NCBI GenBank assembly: GCA_003599625.1
Contig: QZIU01000018.1
Span: 1-45,162, forward strand
Source: Candidatus Parcubacteria bacterium
GTDB lineage: Bacteria; Patescibacteriota; Minisyncoccia; UBA9983
Length of the DNA: 45,162 bases
Reading direction: 5' to 3'
Shown: piece after piece, positions 17,508 through 26,820 of the stretch
Layout of the letters: each line of letters begins with the position of its first letter
Position numbering within the stretch: position 1 is the first letter of the stretch
The notes under the pieces: generated by a model
Databases searched by the model: none
What the model saw: only the letters and a program-made list of their open reading frames with translations
What the model was told of the DNA's origin: nothing
Position numbers and translations under genes: made by a program

Positions 17508-17565
17508 ATCCTGAAACATCCCTCGGCAAGCTCAGAACAGGATTCAGGATGACAAAAAGATTGTA
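17508..17565. repeat. dispersed inverted repeat GATCCTGAA...TTCAGGATGACA
   Basis: ATCCTGAA/TTCAGGAT arms; related CTCAGGATGACAAAGAT at ~2543-2560. Confidence 0.55.
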
Positions 17566-17595
17566 AATTGTAACTTGTAAATTGTTAATTGAAAT

Positions 17596-18114
17596 CTATT
17601 CTTCTATCCCCTTTCTTGATTTTATACCCTTGCTGAATGGATGTTTTAATTCTTTCATTTCAGTTACATAATCTGCAATTTCCTGCAGTTTTTTTGTTGC
17701 GCCTCTGCCGGTCAGTACAACCTCGGTTTTTTTATTTTTACATCTTATAAGGTCTAATATTTCCCTTTCGGATATCAAATCGAATTTTAAAACCACTAAA
17801 ATTTCATCCAATACCACTAAGTCAAAATTTTCCTTAAGGATCTTTTTTGCCGTTTCCAAACCTCTTTGCGCCAATCTGAAGTCTTCACTTTTTTTTGCTT
17901 TAGGATAACAAAAATCTTTCTTACCGAATTGTAAAACTTTGACCCCCAGTTTTTTTAAAGGTTTAAGCTCACTATAATTCCCCTTTTTTAAGAATTGTAA
18001 AACAATGACTTTTAGACCTGCTCCTTGGGACCGCAATGCTAAACCCAAAGCAGCCGTTGTTTTGCCTTTGCCATTACCGGTATAGATATGGATTTTACCC
18101 AAACTATTTTTCAT
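17596..18114 (-). CDS. cobO: cob(I)yrinic acid a,c-diamide adenosyltransferase (CobO/BtuR type)
   Basis: IHIYTGNGKGKTTAALGLALRSQGAGLKVIVLQFLKKGNYSELK; LVVLDEI; VVLTGRGA. Confidence 0.92.
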   Translation of the reverse strand: MKNSLGKIHIYTGNGKGKTTAALGLALRSQGAGLKVIVLQFLKKGNYSELKPLKKLGVKVLQFGKKDFCYPKAKKSEDFRLAQRGLETAKKILKENFDLVVLDEILVVLKFDLISEREILDLIRCKNKKTEVVLTGRGATKKLQEIADYVTEMKELKHPFSKGIKSRKGIEE

Positions 18115-19199
18115 AATTTTTTAATGATTCCTTTGGCGGCGTCGACAAAAATCAAATTTCCGCTTTCGATTTTTTTCGTCGCTTCCCTGGTATTTATAAT
18201 GCAAGGTTTTTTAAGTTCGCGCGAAATTATTGCCGCGTGGGTCAGAATGCCACCCCTGTCTGTTACTATGGCCGCGGCTTTCTTCATTAACGGCAGATAG
18301 CGCACATCTGTATTGTCGCAGACCAAAATATTGCCCGAGCTAAATTTAATCCTGGAAATATTTTTTTCATTTACTAAAACCGCTTTGCCGGAGGTCTTGC
18401 CGGGAAATGCCGGCACTCCCGAAACAAATTTACTGCTGTTTTTTGCCGCCAGTTGCGGCGGTGTTTTTATATATCGCGGCAGCATCCGGTTAAAATCGAT
18501 TAACCGCTCCTTTTTGTCCGGCCAGACGGTGGCTTCAAAGTAGCCGACGATAAAGTCACGGCAGAATTTTACTTTCAGCAACTTTTTTAAGACTTTTCTT
18601 TTACCTTTAGATGAAATTTTTAGGGAATTGACAATCTTTTTGACCTGCTTTTCCGCTGCCTGATTATATTTTGACCAGCGCCATTTTTTATAGTCATATT
18701 GAAACTGGTATAGTTCGCTTTCAGTTTCACCGTGGGTCAGCTGCGAATGCAAACCGCGGATAATTTCTCCGAAAATCATTTTATCGTTTATAACGAAGGA
18801 AATTGACCACAGCAGGGTTTCGGAATGGGGGCAGATTTGCGCCACATAATCATCATAATTTATCTTTTGCGCCAAAAACCAGTCGTTATAGCATTTCTTA
18901 ATCGGCAGGCCACGCATGCGAAATTTCGGCAAGCGGTCTTTTTTCGGTATCAACCGGATGGCGCAAAGGTCATTTTTGTTATAAATTTTTAAAAATTCCG
19001 GTGTTTTTAAAATCAGATCCCTGCTGGAAAAATTTATCGGCCGCTCGTAGAGTAAACCCAGCTTTTGGAATAAAATTTCCAGCCGCTGGTGTTTGCACAC
19101 ATCCTCTTTGCGGAATTTTTCCGATTCTTTGATTTTGCCTATAGAGGCAAACCATTCGGTAATCGATGGTTGGAATCTTGTTATTACTGCTTTGCTCAT
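18111..19199 (-). CDS. orphan PEP-utilising-enzyme mobile (phosphohistidine) domain protein
   Basis: C-terminal ILVCDNTDVRYLPLMKKAAAIVTDRGGILTHAAIISRELKKPCIINT. Confidence 0.82.
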   Translation of the reverse strand: MSKAVITRFQPSITEWFASIGKIKESEKFRKEDVCKHQRLEILFQKLGLLYERPINFSSRDLILKTPEFLKIYNKNDLCAIRLIPKKDRLPKFRMRGLPIKKCYNDWFLAQKINYDDYVAQICPHSETLLWSISFVINDKMIFGEIIRGLHSQLTHGETESELYQFQYDYKKWRWSKYNQAAEKQVKKIVNSLKISSKGKRKVLKKLLKVKFCRDFIVGYFEATVWPDKKERLIDFNRMLPRYIKTPPQLAAKNSSKFVSGVPAFPGKTSGKAVLVNEKNISRIKFSSGNILVCDNTDVRYLPLMKKAAAIVTDRGGILTHAAIISRELKKPCIINTREATKKIESGNLIFVDAAKGIIKKL

Positions 19200-19819
19200 A
19201 TTTTTTCCGCTAAAAAAACCAGCCACGATCTATGGCCATACGGTTTTTTTACCTTATAAAACTTCAATTCTTTAAATCCGGCATTATTAAGGTTTCTCCT
19301 CGTCTCTTTTTCACTAAAAAAAGAAAAAAATCTTTTTATTGGCTTACCATATTCTTTCCCGACAACACTTCTTTCTCCCCTTCCCTCTTTTACCAGTATC
19401 ATTATTTTTCCCGATGGCTTTAAAACACGGTTTAAATTTTTCAGAACGTAGAGCTGTCTTTTTTTAGGCACGTGAAGCAACGAAGCTTTGGCAAATATAC
19501 CGTCAAATGTTTTATCTTTAAATTTCAGATTGTAAATATCCATGATTTTAAATTTTACTTTTGGAACTAATCTTTTAGAGATTTTAATCATGCTTGTTGA
19601 AATATCAATGCCAATCACTCTAAAACCGGCTTTTGACATTTTTTTTGCGTCTATACCGGAGCCGCAACCTAAATCCAACACATATGATTTTCTCGATAGC
19701 GACTTTATAAACAATTTCAAGGAAGGATCGGCCCAAGTATCATTTTTAATTTCATGATAAAAATCAGTCGCGATTTGATTATATGTTTTCAATAAATTTT
19801 TATTATATCTATAAGCCAT
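19196..19819 (-). CDS. class I SAM-dependent methyltransferase
   Basis: VLDLGCGSGIDAKKMSKAGFRVIGIDIS. Confidence 0.93.
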   Translation of the reverse strand: MAYRYNKNLLKTYNQIATDFYHEIKNDTWADPSLKLFIKSLSRKSYVLDLGCGSGIDAKKMSKAGFRVIGIDISTSMIKISKRLVPKVKFKIMDIYNLKFKDKTFDGIFAKASLLHVPKKRQLYVLKNLNRVLKPSGKIMILVKEGRGERSVVGKEYGKPIKRFFSFFSEKETRRNLNNAGFKELKFYKVKKPYGHRSWLVFLAEKI

Positions 19820-19930
19820 GTTATTAATTTTATCAGAACAAAAACAAAAAAACGAGCAAATTTTGCCTATCGCTTATGGCTAATTGCTTATGTAAAAAAT
19901 AAAATTCTAAACCATACCGATGAAAATAAC

Positions 19931-20003
19931 AATTTCAAATTCCTAATTTCAAAATTTGGCATTGATATTTTATTAGAAATTAGAAATTTAATAATTTGAA
20001 ATT
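19931..20003. repeat. AT-rich two-part inverted repeat downstream of nrdJ
   Basis: AATTTCAAATT..CTAATTTC ... GAAATTAG..AATTTGAAATT. Confidence 0.6.
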
Positions 20004-20024
20004 AAGGTGGGTTTGGAATTGCGT

Positions 20025-22328
20025 TTAGCTGCATTTGGAATATCCGCAGGACCGGCATTTCAGGCAGCCTTCGCCGATTTCCAAAATATTGCCGCATTCA
20101 GGGCATTCCGGCGCCATACCATAGTCGGCAATTTCAGCCCTTGAAGATTTTTTCTCTTCGCTGTTTTCGCTTTTAGCCGGCTGCGGCTGTTTGAAAGCCA
20201 GATCCAGCTTGGCCTGATCGCGGCTGATATGTTTTTCCAGCATTTGCGAAATGGCGTCCGGCAAGGACAAAATCATCCCGCCTTCTGACCATGACGGCAG
20301 CGGACCGCGGATGCCTTTAATCTGCTTTATTACTTCCTGGACCGGAATGCCGGAGCGTAAAGCCAAGGAAATCAGACGGCAGATGGCTTCGGCTTTGGCG
20401 GCAAAAAATCCGCCTGCCTTGCCTATCGTTGCGAAAACCTCAAAAGGTTTATTCTGCTCGTCATCATTTATAACCACATATAAATCACCGTAAGAAGTTT
20501 TTATTTTATAAGTTGTCCCCCTCATTGCCTGCGGCCTTTCCCTGGGCGTCAGGACGGGCAAATCTTCAGCTGAAATCTCATTTTTTGTTTTGCCTGTTGT
20601 CAAAACCTGCACTTCCCTGCTGCCGTCTCTATAAATCGTTATACCTTTGCAGCCGAGCTTGTAAGAAAGCATATAGGCCTTGGCCACGTCCTGTCTGGTT
20701 GCGGTATGGGGGAAATTGATAGTTTTGGATACGGCATTATTGATATATTTTTGAAAGGCTCCCTGCATCTTTACATGCCATTCGGGAGCGATGTCATGCG
20801 CCGTTGCAAAAACTTTTTTAACTTCTTCGGGTACTTCGGCCATTGTTTGAATGGAGCCTTCCTCGGCAATCTTTTTCATCAGCTCCTTGCTGTAAAAACC
20901 CAGCTCTTTTGCCGTTCTTTCAAAGTAAGGATTGACATTTACCATTTCGACCCAATCATCCCCTTCTTTGCCGATGTGCGATTTGCGGATATAGCATAAA
21001 GCGTAAACCGGCTCGATGCCGGAGGAGCAATCGCCCAAAATACTTAAAGTTCCGGTCGGAGCAATTGTTGTCCTGGTGGCATTCCTGATGCCTATGCTTT
21101 CAGGAGTATCATAGATACTGCCTTCAAAATTCGGAAAAACTCCTTTTTCACGCGCCAGATCCTGCGAAGTTTTATCTGCCTCGTCTGAAATTGTCTTCAT
21201 TACTTTTTCCGCCAGCTCCAGCGCTTCCGGGGAATCATAAGGCACGTTAAGCTGAATCAATAAGTCTGCCCAACCCATCACTCCCAGACCGATTTTTCTG
21301 TTCCCGCGGGTGGTCTGCTTTATCTGGTCAAGCGGATATTTATTGACATCGATTACATCATCCAAAAATCTCACTGCAATTTGGGTAACTTCCTTTAACC
21401 GGGCGAAATTTATCATGCCGTCAATATAAAATTTGGCCAGATTTATGGAACCCAAATTGCACGATTCATACGGCAAAAGCGGCTGCTCACCGCAGGGGTT
21501 GGTGCTTTCTATGGCGCCGATATGCGGCGTGGGGTTGAATTTATTTATTACATCAATAAAGATTATACCCGGGTCACCGTTTTTCCAGGCATTGTCGATT
21601 ATTTTTTTCCAAACTTCCCTTGCTTTGAGCGCTTTGACCTTTTTTTTGCTTGAGGGATCTATTAAATCATATTCCGAATCATCCTCCAGGGCTTTCATAA
21701 AAACATCGGTTACTGAAACTGAAAGATTAAAGTTATTCAGTTTGTCATTGTCAATTTTGGCGTCGATAAAATCCAAAATATCAGGATGATCCACCCTTAA
21801 AATCCCCATATTGGCCCCCCGCCTCGTTCCGCCTTGTTTTATGGTTTCCGTAGCCTGATTAAAGACAGACATAAATGAGAGCGGTCCGGACGCCAGCCCC
21901 TGAGTTGAACGGACGGGATCGCCTTTCGGCCGGAGCCGGGAAAAAGAAAAGCCAGTACCGCCGCCCGATTTATGAATTAAAGCCGTATGCTTTATTGAAT
22001 CAAAAATTCCTTCCATAGAATCTTCCACGGGCAGAACAAAACAGGCGGAAAGCTGGCCCAGCTCCGTGCCCGCGCCCGTAAAAGTCGGGCTGTTGGGCAG
22101 AAACTCCAGATTGGTCATTATTTCCAAAAATTTCTTTTCCCATTCTTCAATCTGGCTGTCAGACAGCTTATATTTTTTTTCCGCTTCGGCAATGGCATGC
22201 GCCACCCTTCTGAACATTTCTATCGGTTTTTCTATTATTTTTCCGTTAGCGTCACGGATCAGGTAACGTTTTTCCAAAACCGTAACTGCGTTTTCCGAAA
22301 GTTTTAATTTTGGGATGCCAAATATCAT
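20025..22328 (-). CDS. nrdJ: vitamin B12-dependent ribonucleoside-diphosphate reductase (class II)
   Basis: LPNSPTFTGAGTELGQLSACFVLPVEDSMEGIFDSIKHTALIHKSGGGTGFSFSRLRP; NPCGEQPLLPYESCNLGSINL; C-terminal Cys-rich CPECGNILEIGEGCLKCRSCGYSKCS. Confidence 0.97.
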   Translation of the reverse strand: MIFGIPKLKLSENAVTVLEKRYLIRDANGKIIEKPIEMFRRVAHAIAEAEKKYKLSDSQIEEWEKKFLEIMTNLEFLPNSPTFTGAGTELGQLSACFVLPVEDSMEGIFDSIKHTALIHKSGGGTGFSFSRLRPKGDPVRSTQGLASGPLSFMSVFNQATETIKQGGTRRGANMGILRVDHPDILDFIDAKIDNDKLNNFNLSVSVTDVFMKALEDDSEYDLIDPSSKKKVKALKAREVWKKIIDNAWKNGDPGIIFIDVINKFNPTPHIGAIESTNPCGEQPLLPYESCNLGSINLAKFYIDGMINFARLKEVTQIAVRFLDDVIDVNKYPLDQIKQTTRGNRKIGLGVMGWADLLIQLNVPYDSPEALELAEKVMKTISDEADKTSQDLAREKGVFPNFEGSIYDTPESIGIRNATRTTIAPTGTLSILGDCSSGIEPVYALCYIRKSHIGKEGDDWVEMVNVNPYFERTAKELGFYSKELMKKIAEEGSIQTMAEVPEEVKKVFATAHDIAPEWHVKMQGAFQKYINNAVSKTINFPHTATRQDVAKAYMLSYKLGCKGITIYRDGSREVQVLTTGKTKNEISAEDLPVLTPRERPQAMRGTTYKIKTSYGDLYVVINDDEQNKPFEVFATIGKAGGFFAAKAEAICRLISLALRSGIPVQEVIKQIKGIRGPLPSWSEGGMILSLPDAISQMLEKHISRDQAKLDLAFKQPQPAKSENSEEKKSSRAEIADYGMAPECPECGNILEIGEGCLKCRSCGYSKCS

Positions 22329-22350
22329 AAAATATTGAATTTTTTTGATG

Positions 22351-22392
22351 AAAAAAATAAGGACTCAAATTTTCTTTTGGCCTTATTTTTAA
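22351..22392. terminator. intrinsic terminator between ftsZ and nrdJ, 23 nt before nrdJ ATG
   Basis: AAAAATAAGG...CCTTATTTTT with T/A tracts. Confidence 0.8.
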
Positions 22393-22522
22393 AATTCCAA
22401 CTTTTGTTTTGATATTAAATACTTTCTACGAAATATAATTTCTGGTTCCTGTTTTTGTTTTTATTTGAATGTTAATTTTTTTCGCAATGACTGCGGATTA
22501 ACGCTTAATTTTTTTGCTCCGC

Positions 22523-23698
22523 TTATTTTTTTATTTTTTTTCTTATAAAAGCAGGGATTTCCAGTTCATCGTCTATCGGCTTCGGCTCCTGCTGGCTATT
22601 TTCTTCTTTTTTGCGCCGCACGGGTGTTTGCATAACCCTTCGTATTTCGGACGGTTTTTCCTGCGGCGTTTCTGTCAGCTCTTCTATGAATCTGCTCGGA
22701 GAATAAGAAGATTCCATCGTTTTATATTGCTCTTTGATTTCCCTTTTTTCGGAAAAACCGGTTGCCACTACTGTTATTTTTACCTCATCTTTAAGATCTT
22801 CGTCAATAACTGCGCCAAAAATTATTTTGGCCCCGGGATCCGCCTGCTGAGTAATTATTTTAGCCGCCTCGTTCACCTCATGCATTCCCAAATCCTTGCC
22901 GCCGACAACGGTAAACAAAATTCCCTTGGCGCCGGCTATGGAAAGTTCCAGCAAAGGACTGGTAATAGCGGCTTTGGCCGCTTCCACTGCCCGGTTTTCC
23001 CCCGAAGATCTTCCTATTCCCATCAGCGCCGATCCGGCATCAGCCATAATCGCCTTGACATCGGCATAATCAACATTGATTAAACCGGGTATGGTGATAA
23101 GTTCGGCAATACCCTGGACGCCCTGGCGCAAGACATCGTCGACTATGGAAAAAGAATCCAAAAGCGAGGTTTTTTTATCTATTACCTGCAGCAGCTTATC
23201 ATTTGGAATTGTTATTATGGCATCAACTTTATCAGCCAGCTCGGCAAAGCCCTTGTCCGCAATCTGGCGCCTTTGCGCCCCTTCGAAGGCAAATGGCTTG
23301 GTGACAACCGCCACAGTCAAGGCTCCGGCTTCCTTGGCCACGCCGGCTACAATGGGCGACGCGCCTGTTCCGGTTCCTCCCCCCAGACCGCAGGTAATAA
23401 AAACCATATCCGCACCCTTGACAATATCCCTGATTTCTTCCTGCCCTTCTTCTGCCGCCTGTTTGCCCAGATTCGGATCCATGCCTGCGCCTAAACCGCG
23501 GGTTGTGGTCTTGCCGATATGCAACTTAACCGGCGCCGACGAGTGATGCAGGGCCTGAACATCAGTATTTATTGCCACGAATTCAACTCCCTTAATTTTC
23601 GACTGCATCATCCGATTTATCGCCGATCCGCCTGAACCGCCGACTCCCACCACCTTTATTTTGGCAAAAGTTTCAATTGCCGGCTTTACTTCAGCCAT
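22523..23698 (-). CDS. ftsZ: cell division protein FtsZ
   Basis: VVGVGGSGGSAINRM, FITCGLGGGTGTGASPIVA, C-terminal DELEIPAFIRKK. Confidence 0.98.
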   Translation of the reverse strand: MAEVKPAIETFAKIKVVGVGGSGGSAINRMMQSKIKGVEFVAINTDVQALHHSSAPVKLHIGKTTTRGLGAGMDPNLGKQAAEEGQEEIRDIVKGADMVFITCGLGGGTGTGASPIVAGVAKEAGALTVAVVTKPFAFEGAQRRQIADKGFAELADKVDAIITIPNDKLLQVIDKKTSLLDSFSIVDDVLRQGVQGIAELITIPGLINVDYADVKAIMADAGSALMGIGRSSGENRAVEAAKAAITSPLLELSIAGAKGILFTVVGGKDLGMHEVNEAAKIITQQADPGAKIIFGAVIDEDLKDEVKITVVATGFSEKREIKEQYKTMESSYSPSRFIEELTETPQEKPSEIRRVMQTPVRRKKEENSQQEPKPIDDELEIPAFIRKKIKK

Positions 23699-23708
23699 AT
23701 ATATAACT

Positions 23709-24974
23709 TTATCTTAAAGATTTAATTAAATTTTTGAATTTTTTGGTAATACCTCCCGTTATTCTGATTTTGCCAAAAAAATTTCTTAAAATTCCCGGTT
23801 CTTCCTGGTTTTCCAGGGCAGCGCCCCATAAAACAAGGCCCACTGCCGTGGCAAAAGCCGGATCATTTATCTTTTCCACAGCCGAACTTATTCCTAAAGG
23901 ATAACCTAGACAGGCCGGCAGCCGTAATTTAGATTTTGCCAAATCTACCAATCCCGTCAATTTGGCTCCGGCGCCGGTCAAAACAATGCCTGCGGGAAGT
24001 TTACCATCACGGTCGATTTTTTTCAATTCCAAATCAATCTTTTCTAAAATTTCCTCGACTCTGGCTTCAATTATTTCGGCTATATACCTTCTTGAAATAA
24101 ATACGCTTTCGGTATTGTTTAATTCGCCGATATCAACCTCGTCACGCTTGGAAATTTCCCTGGGTAAAGCCGAGCCGTATTCAAGTTTTATTTTTTCCGC
24201 CGCGTCTATCGAAATTCGCAAGCCAATGGCGATGTCAGAAGTTATATGTTCCGAACCGATAGGCAGATTAACCGTCTGCAATACATCACCTTCCTCAAAA
24301 ACCGCCATACTGGTGGTCGAACCGCCGATGTTAATAACCGCTACGCCCAGCTCTTTCTGGCGGTTGGTTAATACGGCTTCTGAAGTCGCCAAAATGGATA
24401 GAACAATATCCTGAATTTCCAGCCCCGTCCTGTAAACGGCTTTGGTAAGATTTTTTGTCTGCGAACTTAAACCCTGGATAATCTGCGTATCAACTTCCAA
24501 CCGTATGCCGGTCATACCGATGGGATCTTTTATTCCTTTCTGGCCGTCAACAATAAAACTTTTGGGGATAACGTGGAGAATTTCGTAATTCGGCGGTGTG
24601 GCCACGGTTCGTGCCGCTTCAATTGCGCGATGAACATCGTCTTCATTTATCTCGCTGTTGGCCTTGGCTACCGCCACCACGCCCTTGCTCTCCTGTGAAA
24701 TTATATGGCTGCCTGAAATACCCACCCAAACCTGCTCGATCGCCCGTCCGGTCATTCTTTCGGCTTTTTCAATACAGGCAGAAATTGAAGAAATGGCGTC
24801 TTCCAGACTGACAATGACGCCTTTGGTTATTCCTTCGGCTTCGGCTTCGGCTGCTCCGATAATGTGGAGTTTATCGCTTTCCTGCAATATTCTCTGACCG
24901 ACAACCAATCTGACATTATCAGAGCCGATATCCAGGCCGCAAATTAAATCTTTTAAAGACATATTTTTTAACAA
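23709..24974 (-). CDS. ftsA: cell division protein FtsA
   Basis: LICGLDIGSDNVRLVVG; VAVINIGGSTTSMAVFEEG; ADP-binding GIVLTGAGAKLTGL. Confidence 0.96.
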   Translation of the reverse strand: MLKNMSLKDLICGLDIGSDNVRLVVGQRILQESDKLHIIGAAEAEAEGITKGVIVSLEDAISSISACIEKAERMTGRAIEQVWVGISGSHIISQESKGVVAVAKANSEINEDDVHRAIEAARTVATPPNYEILHVIPKSFIVDGQKGIKDPIGMTGIRLEVDTQIIQGLSSQTKNLTKAVYRTGLEIQDIVLSILATSEAVLTNRQKELGVAVINIGGSTTSMAVFEEGDVLQTVNLPIGSEHITSDIAIGLRISIDAAEKIKLEYGSALPREISKRDEVDIGELNNTESVFISRRYIAEIIEARVEEILEKIDLELKKIDRDGKLPAGIVLTGAGAKLTGLVDLAKSKLRLPACLGYPLGISSAVEKINDPAFATAVGLVLWGAALENQEEPGILRNFFGKIRITGGITKKFKNLIKSLR

Positions 24975-25025
24975 GTAACTTTAAGTTTAACATAAAATGT
25001 CTTTTGCTGCCAAACTCCAGGCAGT

Positions 25026-25388
25026 TTACAATTTAAGAAGGTAAGGCAGAAAAATTAAAATACCGATAATAAACGATGCTACACTGGCAATAAAAACAGC
25101 GCCGGCAAAAACATCTTTGGCCGTTTTGACATAAATATGGATTCTGGGCGATAAAGCATCCAGGATTTTTTCAAAAGCGGTGTTTAAAAGTTCCAGCACC
25201 AAAACCCCGGCAATCAGAATTAAAACGATGGCAAAATCTAATATTCCGATTTTTAGAACTAAACCCAAAAGAATGGCGACAACAGCCAGAAAAAATTCTA
25301 TTTTTAAATTCTGTTGTTCCAAAAAAGCGGTCTTTATCCCGTTGAGCGCATAGCTGACACTTCTTAAAAAAATTTTGAGCCCGGTCAT
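25026..25388 (-). CDS. dgkA: diacylglycerol/undecaprenol kinase family
   Basis: SVSYALNGIKTAFLEQQNLKIEFF; LVLELLNTAFEKILD; AKDVFAGAVFIAS. Confidence 0.93.
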   Translation of the reverse strand: MTGLKIFLRSVSYALNGIKTAFLEQQNLKIEFFLAVVAILLGLVLKIGILDFAIVLILIAGVLVLELLNTAFEKILDALSPRIHIYVKTAKDVFAGAVFIASVASFIIGILIFLPYLLKL

Positions 25389-25816
25389 TTAATTAACGTA
25401 ATTTTTTTCTCCAAATTTGCCATTTTTTTCGCCTCTTTTTCTCTTTGATGATTAAACCCGATTAAATGGAGCAGACCGTGCGCAAACAAATGTGCCAGTT
25501 CTTCAGACAGTTTGATTTTTCTTTGCCTGGACTGTTTTTCCGCCTGACTGAGGCATATTACTATTTCGCCCAGGTAATCGGGTTCTACTAAAAAGCCGCG
25601 GGTTTCTTTTTCGGAAAAACTCAAGACGTCCGTGACGCTATTTTTTTTCCTATAAAGTCGGTTCAGCTTTTTCATCTCGGAGGCGCTGACTATAGCCAGG
25701 GACAAATAATAATTTTTTTTTATTTTTAAAATTCTTGCCGCTTTATCTGAATATTTCTGATAAAAAATTTTGTTTTTTGCTTTTCCGCTTTTATGATTTA
25801 ATTGGACTTCAATCAT
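25385..25816 (-). CDS. ybeY: endoribonuclease YbeY
   Basis: TDVLSFSE; LAHLFAHGLLHLIGFNHQRE (HGxLHLxGxDH-like motif). Confidence 0.93.
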   Translation of the reverse strand: MIEVQLNHKSGKAKNKIFYQKYSDKAARILKIKKNYYLSLAIVSASEMKKLNRLYRKKNSVTDVLSFSEKETRGFLVEPDYLGEIVICLSQAEKQSRQRKIKLSEELAHLFAHGLLHLIGFNHQREKEAKKMANLEKKITLIK

Positions 25817-25821
25817 ATTCG

Positions 25822-26778
25822 CTATTTAAGGACGAAATTTTTTGCCATCAATTCAAAGGAAACCAGATAGTCAAGGCTGTTTCTTGATCCCGGCCGGTAT
25901 TCAATAACGTAAACTGAATCAGGCACATCACTGGAAAATAAATAATAGACCAGTCCGTCTTCGTCTTTAATGACATCGAAGTTGTTGATTTTTGTCAGAG
26001 AAAATTTGTCTTTTTTGTCGGGGAAAAGGGCAGAAAAATATTCCGACGGACCGAGCTTAAGAGAATTGTTCCTGACCATAACCGCTATGCTGCTGCCCAT
26101 ACGGGTATCGAATATCACCAGCCGCTTCTGACTGGTTTCAGTCCAGATAAATTTAGCCGGGTACAAAATACCGTAATTAAATTCGCTGTTGGAATAATCA
26201 GCGACGACAGCCGATCCATTAAGCGTGCCATCCGGCAAAGTCGGGCTGTAACCGTTTAAAATTTCCTCTTTGTCGCCGTAGCCGTCGCCGTCCGTGTCTT
26301 TTCTGCTGTAACTGGTATCATATACTTCTTCTTCCATGTCGGTAAGCCCGTCGTTGTCAAAATCTTTGCCCGGCGGCAGTTGTCCGGCTAAAACCGGCGG
26401 CTTTATTTCTTTATTGCTGTTGGCATTATTGTTAAGATCGGCATTGGTGTTGATATTGGTATTTGCATTGGCGTTGAGATTGGCGTTAGAATCAGTATTG
26501 ACATTGGTTCCGACGTTTATATTTTTATCAGTGTTAGTGTTTAAACCGATGTTTCCCGTATTGGAATTATTATTTTGCCTGAAAAATTTTTTGGACTCTA
26601 AAAGAAAAAAAATACCGGCTACAGCCGTGATTACAATAATTAAAACGACGACTGAAACCGATATTTTTTTTAAACTCACGCCGGATTTTTTGATATCATC
26701 AATATGGGGCATCACATGAATTTCTTCCCAGGATTTGGAATCGACTTTGTAATTTTTGTCAGTTTCTTTTTTAAACAT
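25822..26778 (-). CDS. single-TM protein with Asn-rich linker and TSP3-like repeats
   Basis: TM VVVLIIVITAVAGIFFLLE; NTNTDKNINVGTNVNTDSNANLNANANTN...; FDNDGLTDMEEEVYDTSYSRKDTDGDGYGDKEEI. Confidence 0.82.
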   Translation of the reverse strand: MFKKETDKNYKVDSKSWEEIHVMPHIDDIKKSGVSLKKISVSVVVLIIVITAVAGIFFLLESKKFFRQNNNSNTGNIGLNTNTDKNINVGTNVNTDSNANLNANANTNINTNADLNNNANSNKEIKPPVLAGQLPPGKDFDNDGLTDMEEEVYDTSYSRKDTDGDGYGDKEEILNGYSPTLPDGTLNGSAVVADYSNSEFNYGILYPAKFIWTETSQKRLVIFDTRMGSSIAVMVRNNSLKLGPSEYFSALFPDKKDKFSLTKINNFDVIKDEDGLVYYLFSSDVPDSVYVIEYRPGSRNSLDYLVSFELMAKNFVLK

Positions 26779-26820
26779 AACTAAAATATCTTCTTAAGCC
26801 GGATATTATTTGCAGTCAGG

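Noticed and set aside
22514-23083. 189-aa plus-strand ORF antisense to ftsZ
   Set aside because: Shadow ORF; ftsZ assignment is unambiguous.
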